Below are positions 27,162 to 36,077 of a stretch of DNA of 64,000 bases, in pieces. Position numbers and translations under genes: made by a program. Under the pieces are notes generated by a model. It saw only the letters and a program-made list of their open reading frames with translations, had not been told where the DNA came from and did not search any database. Source of the DNA: Aquamicrobium aerolatum DSM 21857 (GTDB lineage: Bacteria > Pseudomonadota > Alphaproteobacteria > Rhizobiales > Rhizobiaceae); NCBI RefSeq assembly GCF_900113935.1, contig NZ_FORF01000013.1, positions 1 through 64,000 of the forward strand, read 5' to 3'. The stretch's first letter is position 1, and each line of letters opens with the position of its first letter.

Positions 27162-28532
27162 ATGCCGGTGCCAAGCCGAAAGGGGAGCGGCCACATCAGC
27201 AACACGGAGGGCGTGGATCTTGCCTTCACGGATCCACTGACCGGGCTCGGCAATCTGCGTCGTTTTTTCGACAAGATCGATCGGCTGATCGAGGAGCGAG
27301 CTGACGATCCGGCGCCGTTTACGGTAGGCATTCTCGATCTCGACGGGTTCACCCCGATCAATGATCTGTTCGGGCGTCGTTCGGGTGATAACATTCTGCA
27401 GCAGGTGGCAATGCGGCTCTCTGCGTCGATGGATCAGCACTCGACCGTCACACGCGTCGGCGCCGATGAGTTCGCCTTTCTGTATCCAATGGTGTTCAGC
27501 GAAGAAGCAGCGCGCGAGCGCGCGTTGATGCTGATCGAGATCCTGTCCGCGCCTTATGATGTCGGGGACCGTACGGCCCGTCTGTCGGCATCGGTTGGCT
27601 GCTCCATGTATTATTCGGGCGAAGAAGATACCGAGACGCTAGTCTCCAAGGCCGAAACTGCACTCTATCATGCCAAACAGTCCGGTCGCGGCAAGGTGAT
27701 GGTTTACACCCGTGAGATGGAGGAAGCGGCCAAGCGCGTGACCCGCATCGAGCAGGCGCTGCGTCGCGCGGTCGCGGCCGGCGAGGTCGAACCCTTCTTT
27801 CAGCCGATCGTTGATCTTTCCACCCGGCAGGTCGTCGGGTTCGAGGCGCTGGCGCGCTGGAACGACCGGGATCTCGGCATGGTTCCACCGGATGTTTTCA
27901 TTCCGATTGCCGAAGAGCGGGGTATCATCGGCCAGCTGTCGCAATTGTTGCTGCGCCAGGCAACCGAAGCTGCCTGCAACTGGCCGGACGAGCTGTTCCT
28001 GTCGTTCAATTTGTCGCCGTCGCAACTGGTGGACCAGAACACCGCACGCCACATTCTCGACATTCTCCAACGAACGGGCTTCGATGCCCGCCGGCTGGAA
28101 ATCGAAATCACCGAAACCGGCCTCATGACCGATCCGGACTCGGCAGAGAAGATCGTAGGCGAGCTGCGTGCGGTTGGCATCCGGGTCGCTCTCGACGATT
28201 TTGGGACGGGCCAGTCATCGCTCGGACGGCTGCGAGAATTTCACTTCGACAAGCTCAAGATCGACCGCGCTTTCGTCAGTTCGATCCTCGAAGACAAACC
28301 TTCCGAGCACATCATTCGCGCAATTCTTGCGATGTGCGAGGGTCTGGGCATGGATGTGGTGGCCGAGGGGATCGAGGAGGAAGAGCAGGCTGCGCGCCTT
28401 CTGCAGTTTGGGTGCGCCGGCGGCCAGGGATATATGTTCGGCAAGCCGGTCAATGCCGCGGCCACAATGAGATATCTGCGCGATCATTACCGCGCGGATT
28501 TGCCGGCAGATGGCGCTTCCAGCTCAGCTTGA
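27162..28532 (+). CDS. GGDEF-EAL protein, probable c-di-GMP phosphodiesterase
   Basis: A 456-residue cytosolic protein with a GGDEF domain (about 20-185) and an EAL domain (about 195-445), and no recognisable N-terminal sensor. The diguanylate cyclase motif reads GADEF (100-104) and the RxxD inhibitory site is absent, so cyclase activity is doubtful. The EAL domain keeps its key residues: EAL at 228-230, N283, E315, DDFGTG at 345-350, K366, E402 and Q422. The likely role is c-di-GMP breakdown, with the GGDEF part possibly sensing GTP. Its 3' end overlaps the convergent rlpA-like gene by 9 nt. Confidence 0.93.
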   Translation: MPVPSRKGSGHISNTEGVDLAFTDPLTGLGNLRRFFDKIDRLIEERADDPAPFTVGILDLDGFTPINDLFGRRSGDNILQQVAMRLSASMDQHSTVTRVGADEFAFLYPMVFSEEAARERALMLIEILSAPYDVGDRTARLSASVGCSMYYSGEEDTETLVSKAETALYHAKQSGRGKVMVYTREMEEAAKRVTRIEQALRRAVAAGEVEPFFQPIVDLSTRQVVGFEALARWNDRDLGMVPPDVFIPIAEERGIIGQLSQLLLRQATEAACNWPDELFLSFNLSPSQLVDQNTARHILDILQRTGFDARRLEIEITETGLMTDPDSAEKIVGELRAVGIRVALDDFGTGQSSLGRLREFHFDKLKIDRAFVSSILEDKPSEHIIRAILAMCEGLGMDVVAEGIEEEEQAARLLQFGCAGGQGYMFGKPVNAAATMRYLRDHYRADLPADGASSSA

Positions 28533-28883
28533 CTTGCTGATGCAGATAGGTGCGTGACCAGAACTGACGAAGCCGAGCTTGCTGGCGGCAGCCTTTGAAA
28601 GATCGATTACCCGGCCCTTGATGAACGGGCCGCGATCATTGATGCGCACGACGACGGATTTGCCGTTGCGCTGGTTGGTGACTTTTACCTTTGAGCCAAA
28701 GGGAAGGCTGCGATGAGCGGCAGTCATCAGCGAGGCGTTCATCCGCTCGCCGGAAGCCGTCTTGGAGGACAGGGCATACCAGGACGCACTGCCGCACTGG
28801 GCGGAGGCTGCGGTGGCGGAAAGAGCGACAAAGGTCGCGGCGGCAACGGTCGCGAAGGCGACCCGTGCTCGTCTGGCTGTCAT
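28524..28883 (-). CDS. rlpA: Small RlpA-like protein (double-psi beta-barrel)
   Basis: A 119-residue exported protein with a signal peptide (about 1-28, ending ASA) and a single DPBB domain. RlpA hallmarks are clear: [36 protein letters not shown] and [24 protein letters not shown]. RlpA proteins are septal lytic transglycosylases or cell-wall binding proteins. This one has no lipobox and no SPOR domain, so it is a minimal form whose septal targeting is uncertain. It overlaps the convergent GGDEF-EAL gene by 9 nt. Confidence 0.92.
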   Translation of the reverse strand: MTARRARVAFATVAAATFVALSATAASAQCGSASWYALSSKTASGERMNASLMTAAHRSLPFGSKVKVTNQRNGKSVVVRINDRGPFIKGRVIDLSKAAASKLGFVSSGHAPICISKSS

Positions 28884-29052
28884 GCTGGAAAATGTCCTGT
28901 GCCATTGAAGATAGCCGAGCGGCTACCGAGCGAATGGGGCAGGGCAAGGTCACGGCCGAACACTTATGCCGACTCAATGAAACATTAGGTCATGCGCATG
29001 GAGGCAGCGCGACCGCCATCGCGCTGTTCTTAAGGACCGGACATTGCCGGTC

Positions 29053-29529
29053 TCAGCCTGCGTCGGCGGCGGCTTCGAGCGCGGCGATGTCGAATTTGTC
29101 CATCTGCATCATCGCTTCGGCAACGCGCTTCACGCGTGCCGGATCGGCGTCCATCATCAGTTCGCCAAGCCGTCGCGGCGTGATCTGCCAGGACAGTCCC
29201 CAGCGGTCGCGCAACCAGCCGCATTGCTCATAGCTGCCATGCTTGCCCAGCTCTTCCCAGAGAAAATCTATCTCCGCCTGCTCGTCACACTCGACCATGA
29301 TCGAAAAGCTGTGGTTGAACGGATCGAGTGGCCCGGCTTCGATCGCCTGATAGTTCTGGTCGCCAAGGGTGAAGCCTGCGAGCCGCACGCTGCCGGCCGG
29401 CCCGCTCGGCGAGTCGGCAGGAAGGGACGACACCCAGTGAAGCGCCGAACCTGGGATCAGCGAGGTGTAGAAGGTGACAGCCTCCTCCATCCCGCGTTCG
29501 AACCAGAGGTGCTGGGTGACGCGGGTCAT
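29053..29529 (-). CDS. VOC family protein, PhnB/3-demethylubiquinone-methyltransferase-like
   Basis: A 158-residue VOC-superfamily protein of the PhnB-like type. It begins VTQHLWFERGMEEAVTFYTSLIPGS and holds the family block LWEELGKHGSYEQCGWLRDRWGLSWQI. These beta-alpha-beta-beta-beta proteins are often metal-binding, but most PhnB-like members have no proven activity. It is the last gene in a minus-strand run (DUF1428 duplex, double VOC, PhnB-like), overlapping the preceding gene by 4 nt, so the three are probably one translation-coupled operon. Confidence 0.88.
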   Translation of the reverse strand: MTRVTQHLWFERGMEEAVTFYTSLIPGSALHWVSSLPADSPSGPAGSVRLAGFTLGDQNYQAIEAGPLDPFNHSFSIMVECDEQAEIDFLWEELGKHGSYEQCGWLRDRWGLSWQITPRRLGELMMDADPARVKRVAEAMMQMDKFDIAALEAAADAG

Positions 29530-30314
29530 GGCTGGGCCTTCACGTCCTGAGCTGGACCGACAAGACCAAACATCGCACCTTGCGGATCGGTAGCGACGAT
29601 GATCCTGCTGCCGCCCGGCACGTCGGCGGGGCCGTGGTGAATCTGTCCGCCATGTGCGGCGATAGACGTGGCAGCGTTGTCGATGTCGTCAACACCGAAA
29701 TAGAAAACCCAGGTCGATGGCATGCCGCTTTGCGCCTTCATTACCGCGCCAATGTCGACGCCGTTCTGCTGGAACATCTGATAGTCGCCGAGGTCATCCA
29801 TCGGCATTGCCTGACCCTTCTGCCAGCCGAACTGCTCGCCGTAGAAGGAGAGCGCTGCTTCGGGATCGCGGGTTGCCAGTTCATTCCATTGACAGTGACC
29901 GGGCTTCTGAGCGTCAAATGAGCCGCTCGTCTCGTCGGGCTCGCCGCGCATGACGTAGAGCGCGGCCCCTTGCGGGTCCGACAGCATGGCAAAGCGTCCA
30001 ACGCCAGGAATGGAGCGTGGCGCGAGGTGAACGGTGCCACCAGCTTGCGCCATGCGAAGGGACGTGGCATCGACATCATCAACCCCGATATAGCCGAACC
30101 AGGACGGGTGAGCGCCGTTGTCGGCCGCTTCGCTGGGCGTTTGCAGGAGTCCCGCCACAGGCATGTCGCTGGCCGAAAATACCTGATAGTCGCTTGCGGG
30201 GTCGCCAAATTTGTCGGACGACCACCCCATCACGGCCTGATAGAACGCGCGGGCGGCCTCTGGGTCCGAGGTCATCAATTCGTACCAGATGAAATCGCCT
30301 TGTCGGTTACGCAT
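29526..30314 (-). CDS. Double-VOC-domain protein (glyoxalase/bleomycin resistance-like)
   Basis: A 262-residue protein with two tandem VOC modules (about 1-120 and 130-255). Both begin with an F/C-x-W-x-EL-x-T-x-DPEAA-x-FY block (FIWYELMTSDPEAARAFY, CQWNELATRDPEAALSFY) and end with a DPQGA block, as in the CFP-30B/YraH-like enzymes. Function is not known; metal-dependent enzymes and simple ligand binders both occur. The start at ATG 30314 overlaps the stop of the DUF1428 gene by 8 nt, and the stop overlaps the PhnB-like gene by 4 nt. Confidence 0.9.
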   Translation of the reverse strand: MRNRQGDFIWYELMTSDPEAARAFYQAVMGWSSDKFGDPASDYQVFSASDMPVAGLLQTPSEAADNGAHPSWFGYIGVDDVDATSLRMAQAGGTVHLAPRSIPGVGRFAMLSDPQGAALYVMRGEPDETSGSFDAQKPGHCQWNELATRDPEAALSFYGEQFGWQKGQAMPMDDLGDYQMFQQNGVDIGAVMKAQSGMPSTWVFYFGVDDIDNAATSIAAHGGQIHHGPADVPGGSRIIVATDPQGAMFGLVGPAQDVKAQP

Positions 30315-31038
30315 GTCCCGTCTCCTGCACGTCGAGGATCGGGCGGAAGCCGCCATGGATCATGCGGCTGCCATCGAACGGCATCTCGCCTTCCATCATC
30401 CTTGGGTCTGACATTGCGCGCGCCCAACCGGCGTCGCGGGCTTCGCGCGAGGGCCATTCGATCCAGGAATACACCACTTTCTCGCCCTCTTGCGCCATCA
30501 CCGCTCTCTGGAAGTCGGTGATCTTGCCGACGGGCACGTCGTCACCCCAGGCGTCAACCACGCGGGTTGCGCCAAACTCTTTCAACAGATCGCCGTTGCG
30601 GCTGCTGAATTTCTCGTAGGCGGCACGGTTGTCGTGCGGAACCGCGCAGACCATGCCGTCGACATAACCCATCGTTGCCGTCGCGCCGTCGTCGCCGACG
30701 ACTTCGAAGCCGCCAAAGATCATCCGCATGGCATCAAACGGCATGGTCTTGCTCATTTCTTCCATGCGCGGATCGGCCATCATCTTCTGATGGGCTGAAT
30801 CGCGGACCTGTCGGGAAGGAAACTCGATCCAGGAAAAGAGGACGATTTCGTCGTCCTTGGCTTTCACCGATCCCTTGAAATCGTTGATCTTGCCGTCCGG
30901 GACATCGTCGCCCCAGCACTCGACCAGACGCGTGGCGCCAAATTGCAGAAACAGCGGGGCAGCGGTTGCCGCATGCTGGCGGTATGCCTCCTTGTTTGCA
31001 GCCGGGACGGCTACAACAAAACCTTCAATATAGGTCAT
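30307..31038 (-). CDS. Tandem DUF1428 protein (two fused copies)
   Basis: A 243-residue protein made of two DUF1428 (YbaA-like, dimeric alpha-beta barrel) domains, each about 115 residues. Both halves repeat the same landmarks: Y-IEGFVVAVP / Y-VDGMVCAVP, FGATRLVECWGDDVPDGKINDF / FGATRVVDAWGDDVPVGKITDF, and MPFDAMRMIFGGF / MPFDGSRMIHGGF. Most family members are single-domain homodimers, so this is a fused pseudo-dimer. ATG 31038 has a good AGGAGG upstream. It heads a minus-strand operon with two VOC genes. Confidence 0.9.
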   Translation of the reverse strand: MTYIEGFVVAVPAANKEAYRQHAATAAPLFLQFGATRLVECWGDDVPDGKINDFKGSVKAKDDEIVLFSWIEFPSRQVRDSAHQKMMADPRMEEMSKTMPFDAMRMIFGGFEVVGDDGATATMGYVDGMVCAVPHDNRAAYEKFSSRNGDLLKEFGATRVVDAWGDDVPVGKITDFQRAVMAQEGEKVVYSWIEWPSREARDAGWARAMSDPRMMEGEMPFDGSRMIHGGFRPILDVQETGHA

Positions 31039-31234
31039 GACGGGTCCTCCTGATTTCAGTCGGCAGGTTGATACCAACGTAGCTGTCGCAACGTGTTGCA
31101 TATCTCGACATGCCGCAAGTGACTAACAACGCATGGCGACGCCTCGGGTTCACACACGTCCTGAATAAACCGGCTGCCGCTCAATGATTTTTCGGGGCGA
31201 GAGGCTGCATATGGTCAGATTGACTTGGTTCGGA

Positions 31235-31245
31235 ATTGTATACAT
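31235..31245. promoter_or_regulatory. GTATAC palindrome upstream of galB
   Basis: ATTGTATACAT contains the perfect palindrome TGTATACA (31237-31244), centred about 35 nt before galB. Such sites are typical operators of FadR-type GntR repressors. No GntR gene is in the window, so a regulator would have to be elsewhere. Confidence 0.4.
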
Positions 31246-31275
31246 ACCTTGAGAGGTGGAGACAGGGAGGACGTT

Positions 31276-32007
31276 ATGACGAAAAAGACGGCGTTGGTTG
31301 TCAGTGCGCATTCGGCGGATTTTGTCTGGCGATGCGGTGGCGCAATCGCGCTGCACTCGCAAAAGGACGTTGATGTCACTGTTGTGTGCCTGTCCTACGG
31401 CGAGCGCGGCGAAAGTGCCAAACTGTGGAAGCAGGCGGGAATGACGCTGGATAAGGTGAAGTCCGAGCGTCGCCGTGAGGCCGAAAACGCCGCACGAGCG
31501 CTTGATGTTCATGACATCCAGTTCTTCGACCTCGGCGATTATCCGCTCGAGATGGATCGCGCCGCCAAGGATCGGCTGGTCGATGTCATGCGGGCGGTGC
31601 AGCCGTCTTTCATGATGACCCACTCGAAATACGATCCTTACAACACCGACCACATGTATGTGTCGCAATGGACGCTGGAATGCCGCGCCATTGCGCAGGC
31701 CTGGGGGCACAATCCCGGGCAGAAGATCCTCGGTGCGCCGCAGGTCTATCTGTTCGAGCCACACCAGACCGAGCAGATGAACTGGAAGCCTGATACTTTC
31801 CTCGACATCACGCCGGTGTGGGAGAAGAAGTGGGCGGCGATCCAGTGCATGGAAGGTCAGGAGCACCTCTGGCACTACTATCGCAATGTTGCGGAAAATC
31901 GCGCCAATCATTTCCAGCGCAATTCCGGCGGCCAGTCGGGTGGGCGTGCCGCAAAATATGCCGAAGGTTTCGAGAGCATCTTTCCGCGCACTGTGGATGA
32001 ACTGTGA
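31276..32007 (+). CDS. galB: 4-oxalomesaconate hydratase (PIG-L/LmbE-like)
   Basis: A 243-residue metal-dependent protein of the PIG-L deacetylase fold. GalB hydrates 4-oxalomesaconate to 4-carboxy-4-hydroxy-2-oxoadipate in the gallate and protocatechuate 4,5-cleavage routes. The metal-binding N-terminus reads [16 protein letters not shown], the GalB-type variant of the AHPDD motif, and a second metal residue set lies in [11 protein letters not shown]. The identification rests strongly on context, since the next two genes are galC and galD. ATG 31276 follows AGGGAGG. The stop shares a base with the galC start (TGATG). Confidence 0.85.
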   Translation: MTKKTALVVSAHSADFVWRCGGAIALHSQKDVDVTVVCLSYGERGESAKLWKQAGMTLDKVKSERRREAENAARALDVHDIQFFDLGDYPLEMDRAAKDRLVDVMRAVQPSFMMTHSKYDPYNTDHMYVSQWTLECRAIAQAWGHNPGQKILGAPQVYLFEPHQTEQMNWKPDTFLDITPVWEKKWAAIQCMEGQEHLWHYYRNVAENRANHFQRNSGGQSGGRAAKYAEGFESIFPRTVDEL

Positions 32008-32681
32008 TGGCAGGGATCGTCGTCAGGAACATTGAACGCGCGGCCCAATCGGTGATCGACAGGCTTGCGCTGTGCGGGGTTGCGACGGTTCACGAGGCGC
32101 AGGGGCGGACCGGGCTTCTGGCCAGTAATTTGCGCCCCATTTACAGCGGGGCGCGCGTTGCGGCGTCGGCGGTGACCATTTCAGCCCCGCCTGGCGACAA
32201 CTGGATGGTGCATGTGGCCATCGAGCAGTTGCAGGAAGGCGATATCCTTGTGCTGGCTCCGACAAGCCCGTGCGAAGACGGCTATTTTGGCGACCTGTTG
32301 GCGACCTCGGCGCAGGCACGTGGATGCCGTGGGCTGATCATCGACGCGGGCGTGCGAGACGTTGCCGACCTGACCGACATGCGCTTTCCGGTCTGGTCGA
32401 AAGCGATCTTTGCGCAAGGCACGGTCAAGGAGACGCTGGGCTCGGTGAACGTGCCGATCGTCTGCGCAGGTGCGCTGATCAATCCGGGCGACGTGATCGT
32501 GGCTGACGACGATGGTGTCTGTGTCGTGGCGCGCGAAGACGCCGCGGCGGTAGCCGAAAAGGCTGAAGCACGCGTCGCGCTGGAGGAGGAAAAGCGCCGC
32601 CGTCTTGCCGAGGGCGAACTCGGTCTCGACATCTACAACATGCGCGGCCGCCTTGCCGAAAAGGGCCTCAAATATGTCTGA
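32007..32681 (+). CDS. galC: 4-carboxy-4-hydroxy-2-oxoadipate aldolase / oxaloacetate decarboxylase
   Basis: A 224-residue class II pyruvate aldolase of the RraA-like HMG/CHA aldolase family (LigK/GalC/ProA). It cleaves 4-carboxy-4-hydroxy-2-oxoadipate to pyruvate and oxaloacetate and can decarboxylate oxaloacetate. Diagnostic parts are [10 protein letters not shown] near the N-terminus, the metal/phosphate-binding [14 protein letters not shown], and [16 protein letters not shown]. Regulators of RNase E share the fold but lack this C-terminal extension and the operon context. It starts at ATG 32007 in a TGATG junction with galB and overlaps galD by 8 nt. Confidence 0.9.
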   Translation: MAGIVVRNIERAAQSVIDRLALCGVATVHEAQGRTGLLASNLRPIYSGARVAASAVTISAPPGDNWMVHVAIEQLQEGDILVLAPTSPCEDGYFGDLLATSAQARGCRGLIIDAGVRDVADLTDMRFPVWSKAIFAQGTVKETLGSVNVPIVCAGALINPGDVIVADDDGVCVVAREDAAAVAEKAEARVALEEEKRRRLAEGELGLDIYNMRGRLAEKGLKYV

Positions 32682-33738
32682 GCCCTCTCAGGCTCGATGC
32701 ATGTGGATGCGCGGCGGCACGTCGAAAGGCGGCTATTTTCTCGCCGACGATCTGCCGCAAGATGCAGCGGAACGCGACGCGTTCCTGCTGCGGATCATGG
32801 GCTCGCCCGACCCGCGCCAGATCGATGGCATGGGCGGTGCAGATCCGCTGACGTCAAAGGTGGCGGTGGTGCGCCGCTCGCAGCGCCCCGGCGTTGATGT
32901 CGACTATCTGTTCCTGCAGGTGTTCGTCGACCGCGCGGTTGTCACCGATGTGCAGAACTGCGGTAACATTCTTGCAGGCGTTGGCCCGTTCGCGATCGAG
33001 CGCGGGCTGGTGGATGCTCAGGACGGCGAAACCAGCGTTCGCATTCACATGGACAATACCGGGCAGATCGCCATTGCGACGGTGGCAACGCCACGTGGAC
33101 ACGTCACCTATGCGGGCGATGCGCGGATCGATGGGGTTCCGGGCACAGCAGCGCCGGTGCCGATCGAGTTCAAGGACACGGCTGGCTCTTCTTGCGGTGC
33201 TTTGCTGCCAACCGGCAATTCCTTCGATGAGATCGACGGCGTTGAACTGACGATGATCGACAACGGCATGCCCTGCGTCGTGATGCGCGCGCATGATCTC
33301 GGCGTCAGCGGATATGAAACGCCGCAAGAACTGGAAGACAACCTGGCGCTGCGCGAAAGGCTTGAAGCGATCCGGCTCAAGGCCGGGCCGCTGATGAATC
33401 TTGGCGATGTCAGCGACAAGTCGGTGCCGAAAATGACGCTGGTGGCGCCAGCCCAACATGGCGGCGCGATTGCCACCCGAACATTCATCCCGCATCGGTG
33501 CCATTCGTCCATTGGCGTACTGGGCGCGGTCAGCGTTGCAACAGCGTGCCTGCTTCCGGGCTCGCCAGTGGCTGATCTGGCTTCCGCAGGGCAAGGCGCG
33601 CGCCGGAGCCTGTCGATCGAGCATCCCACCGGTGAAATGACCGTTGTCGCCACATTGGATGACCAGGGAAATGTCGCGAGTGCCGCAATCTTGCGCACGG
33701 CGCGCAAGCTGTTCGATGGCGTGGTCTTCGCAGACTAG
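32674..33738 (+). CDS. galD: 4-oxalomesaconate tautomerase (PrpF family)
   Basis: A 354-residue protein of the PrpF/AcnD-accessory isomerase family with two pseudo-symmetric diaminopimelate epimerase-like domains. GalD converts the keto form of 4-oxalomesaconate to the enol form used by GalB. Family landmarks are [13 protein letters not shown] at the start, the catalytic cysteine region [15 protein letters not shown], and [20 protein letters not shown]. It begins at ATG 32674 inside the end of galC, so galB-galC-galD are one translation-coupled operon. The ring-cleaving dioxygenase for the pathway is not in the window. Confidence 0.9.
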   Translation: MSEPSQARCMWMRGGTSKGGYFLADDLPQDAAERDAFLLRIMGSPDPRQIDGMGGADPLTSKVAVVRRSQRPGVDVDYLFLQVFVDRAVVTDVQNCGNILAGVGPFAIERGLVDAQDGETSVRIHMDNTGQIAIATVATPRGHVTYAGDARIDGVPGTAAPVPIEFKDTAGSSCGALLPTGNSFDEIDGVELTMIDNGMPCVVMRAHDLGVSGYETPQELEDNLALRERLEAIRLKAGPLMNLGDVSDKSVPKMTLVAPAQHGGAIATRTFIPHRCHSSIGVLGAVSVATACLLPGSPVADLASAGQGARRSLSIEHPTGEMTVVATLDDQGNVASAAILRTARKLFDGVVFAD

Positions 33739-33762
33739 GACATTTCCGCTTGCCGCCGAAAG

Positions 33763-33785
33763 CAAGGAAAAGCTCTCCTTGTTTC
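33763..33785 (+). terminator. Terminator after galD
   Basis: A short stem (CAAGGA at 33763-33768 with TCCTTG at 33776-33781) is followed by TTTCTT on the plus strand. It is nested in a longer inverted repeat (33740-33748 with 33799-33807, ACATTTCCG/CGGAAATGT). The structure lies between the convergent galD and moeA genes and could serve both. Confidence 0.5.
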
Positions 33786-33813
33786 TTCGCACTCTCGCCG
33801 GAAATGTTCTCGC

Positions 33814-35097
33814 TCAGAACGGCTCGAACTGAACCAGCGTACCCTCATCGATCGCGTCATCCCCCGGCGGGAGCAGGGCGATGCCGTCGGCGGTGGCGGC
33901 GGCGCTGAGGCTGGCGGAGGAGCCGCGTGCCAGCCGCTCGATGACAGGCAGGCCGTCGACGGTCCGCCCGGAAAAGCGCGCGGGCACGAATTCGGTGCGC
34001 CCGTGGCGAGCCGCGTGTGAAAAACCGGTAATCACCGGCTGGGCGACGGGGTCGATTTCTGCAAGGCCGGCCATTGCACGCAAGGCTGGAAGCGCGATGC
34101 GGCGGAAGGTGACAAGGGCGGCGTTGGGGTTGCCGGGCAGGCCGACAAACAGGGACTGGCCGATGCGCCCGATCTTCACCGGCTTGCCAGGGCGCATGGC
34201 GACCTGAACCACATCCAGCTCCCCGCCGCTGTCTTGCAGCACCGAAGCGACGTGGTCTTCCTCGCCGGCCGAGACTCCGCCAGTGGTGATGATGGCGTCG
34301 CACGCAAGGGCAGCCTTTGCGAGCATGTGCCTGAGTGCGTCCGGGTCATCCGCCACAATCCCGAAATCCTCAACGTCAGCCCATTTGCTTTCGGCCAGCA
34401 TGGCACGCAGCAGGACGCGGTTGGAGTTGTGGATCTGCCCCGCAGACAGGGCCTCGCCCGGTTCGCGCAACTCGGAGCCGGTGGAAATCAGGGCGATGCG
34501 AACTTTGCGGGCGACTGCTACCTTGCCATGTCCGGCGCCTGCCAAGAGGGCTAGCCGGGTTGGGGTTAACAATATGCCTTTTGCCAAGAGGCTTGCCTCG
34601 GACGCGACGTCTTCGCCGGAAAAGCGGATATTGTGTCCGCTGGCCGGACGGGAGCTGAAAGTGACGTGATCGCCGCTGCGCAGACAACGTTCCTGCATCA
34701 CGACCGCGTCAAAGCCGTCGGGCACCGGCGCGCCGGTGAAAATACGCAAAGCCGTCGCAGGGCCATGCGACGAATGTAGCGGCTTGTCGCCCGCAGCACG
34801 CCGGCCTTCGACTGTGAAGGTCCATGGGCCTGATCCATGGAATTCTTCAGTGCGGACAGCATAGCCGTCCATTGCTGATGCATTGAACGGCGGGACGGCA
34901 TTGCGCGACAGCACCGCACCGGCAAGAACACGGCCTGCCGCATCAAGCAATGGCAGAACCTCCGTTTCCGTGACGGTGGCCGCCAAGGCAACCGCGCGCG
35001 CCGCTGCGATATCGGGGGCGACCGGGGCAGAGCGGGCGCTGCCGCTTGTGGAAGCGTGGCGGCCCTGCGTCAGGAAGCTGTCATCTGTCGTCGCCAT
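33814..35097 (-). CDS. moeA: Molybdopterin molybdotransferase MoeA
   Basis: A 427-residue enzyme that inserts molybdate into adenylylated molybdopterin. The N-terminal domain has NAVPPFNASAMDGYAV and the central MogA-like domain has the molybdate/MPT-binding TTGGVSAGEEDHV, followed by RPGKPVKIGRIG and FVGLPGNPNAALVTF. The C-terminal domain (about 345-427) is complete. An N-terminal extension of about 25 residues before the conserved core is Ser/Ala-rich and of unknown use. It is convergent with galD and stands apart from other molybdenum cofactor genes. Confidence 0.95.
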   Translation of the reverse strand: MATTDDSFLTQGRHASTSGSARSAPVAPDIAAARAVALAATVTETEVLPLLDAAGRVLAGAVLSRNAVPPFNASAMDGYAVRTEEFHGSGPWTFTVEGRRAAGDKPLHSSHGPATALRIFTGAPVPDGFDAVVMQERCLRSGDHVTFSSRPASGHNIRFSGEDVASEASLLAKGILLTPTRLALLAGAGHGKVAVARKVRIALISTGSELREPGEALSAGQIHNSNRVLLRAMLAESKWADVEDFGIVADDPDALRHMLAKAALACDAIITTGGVSAGEEDHVASVLQDSGGELDVVQVAMRPGKPVKIGRIGQSLFVGLPGNPNAALVTFRRIALPALRAMAGLAEIDPVAQPVITGFSHAARHGRTEFVPARFSGRTVDGLPVIERLARGSSASLSAAATADGIALLPPGDDAIDEGTLVQFEPF

Positions 35098-35353
35098 CGC
35101 AGGATCCTCCTTCGCCCACAGGCACTATTTTGAGCCCTAGCTGTAGCATCAGGCACACATTTTGCCGATTTATTGCGCCGGGGTGTGGAAATATCGCACT
35201 CGGAGCCGATTTTATTCAGGAAGATTTAATTCAAACTTTACCATGCTGGCGCTGACGTAACGTCAATCTGGCCGTTGCGGGAACTTTTCCGGCGAATGTT
35301 TCTTTCTGTACACAATCGGAACGTTAATTATGTCTACCCGGAAAGAAGAGACG

Positions 35354-35524
35354 ATGAAACAACGTCAGGCACGGGACCTGATCCATCAGGAATTGACGTC
35401 GGAGACCAACCGGCGCTTCCTGAATCGCATGAGCGCATTCAAGCTTGAACGGGGGCTCCCCGATCGGCTGCAGGATCTGTTGCGACAACTCGACAACGCA
35501 GAAAGAAAGCGTTGGAGTTCATAA
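35354..35524 (+). CDS. Small hypothetical protein
   Basis: A charged protein of about 56 residues (64 if ATG 35330 is used), largely predicted helical, rich in Arg, Lys, Glu and Gln. It has no cysteine and no membrane segment. ATG 35354 follows a purine-rich GAAAGAAGAG; neither start has a classical site. It lies alone between moeA and rpsU and ends next to the rpsU terminator. I do not recognise a family. Codon use and the sharp stop make it plausible but not certain. Confidence 0.5.
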   Translation: MKQRQARDLIHQELTSETNRRFLNRMSAFKLERGLPDRLQDLLRQLDNAERKRWSS

Positions 35525-35528
35525 AAAA

Positions 35529-35551
35529 ACCGCCGGCTTGGGGCCGGCGGT
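35529..35551 (-). terminator. Rho-independent terminator of rpsU
   Basis: A perfect 9-bp GC-rich stem (ACCGCCGGC at 35529-35537 with GCCGGCGGT at 35543-35551), loop of 5. On the minus strand it is followed by a run of T (A7 at 35523-35529 on plus), a textbook terminator for rpsU and close to the end of the facing small gene. Confidence 0.85.
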
Positions 35552-35572
35552 CGACGTTCGTAGAAACTTAAA

Positions 35573-35839
35573 TCAGGCTGCCGAAGGAGCCGCTGGACGC
35601 GGGCTGCGCACTGGCATTTTCTTCTTCGGTGCCGGCAGCAGACCTTCACGCTGCGCCTGCTTGCGGGCCAGCTTGCGCGCACGGCGCACTGCTTCACCCT
35701 TTTCGCGGGCACGCTTCTCGGATGGCTTTTCGTAAGCGCGACGTGCCTTCATTTCGCGGAAGACACCTTCACGCTGCAACTTCTTCTTGAGAGCCCGGAG
35801 GGCCTGGTCAACGTTGTTGTCGCGTACAATAACCTGCAA
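35573..35839 (-). CDS. rpsU: 30S ribosomal protein S21
   Basis: An 88-residue basic protein of the small ribosomal subunit, which binds near the anti-Shine-Dalgarno region of 16S rRNA. The family core [45 protein letters not shown] is present, followed by an alphaproteobacterial Lys/Arg/Pro/Ala tail. It is monocistronic on the minus strand with a strong terminator. A 5' region of over 200 nt lies upstream before the next gene. Confidence 0.97.
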   Translation of the reverse strand: MQVIVRDNNVDQALRALKKKLQREGVFREMKARRAYEKPSEKRAREKGEAVRRARKLARKQAQREGLLPAPKKKMPVRSPRPAAPSAA

Positions 35840-36077
35840 TGGATTTCCTGACTTCTAACGGGTTCACCCGGCATGTTCTCGGCATGATGGGTATGGAAGA
35901 GGACCGTCCGTGCGATCCTGTGGCGGAGGCGCTGGCAAAAAATGAACGAATGAGATCGTCGCGACGCCTGCGCACCAAAAGATGAACTCGATATAGAGCT
36001 CTGGGCCAGATATGCAACCCTTTTGGTCGAAAAGCCGCTTTCAAGTATCCGGGATCTGCGCTTTCTCCACCGCGCGA

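Noticed and set aside
31150-31911. A 253-codon minus-strand frame over galB
   Set aside because: Antisense shadow of galB; no motif and improbable composition.
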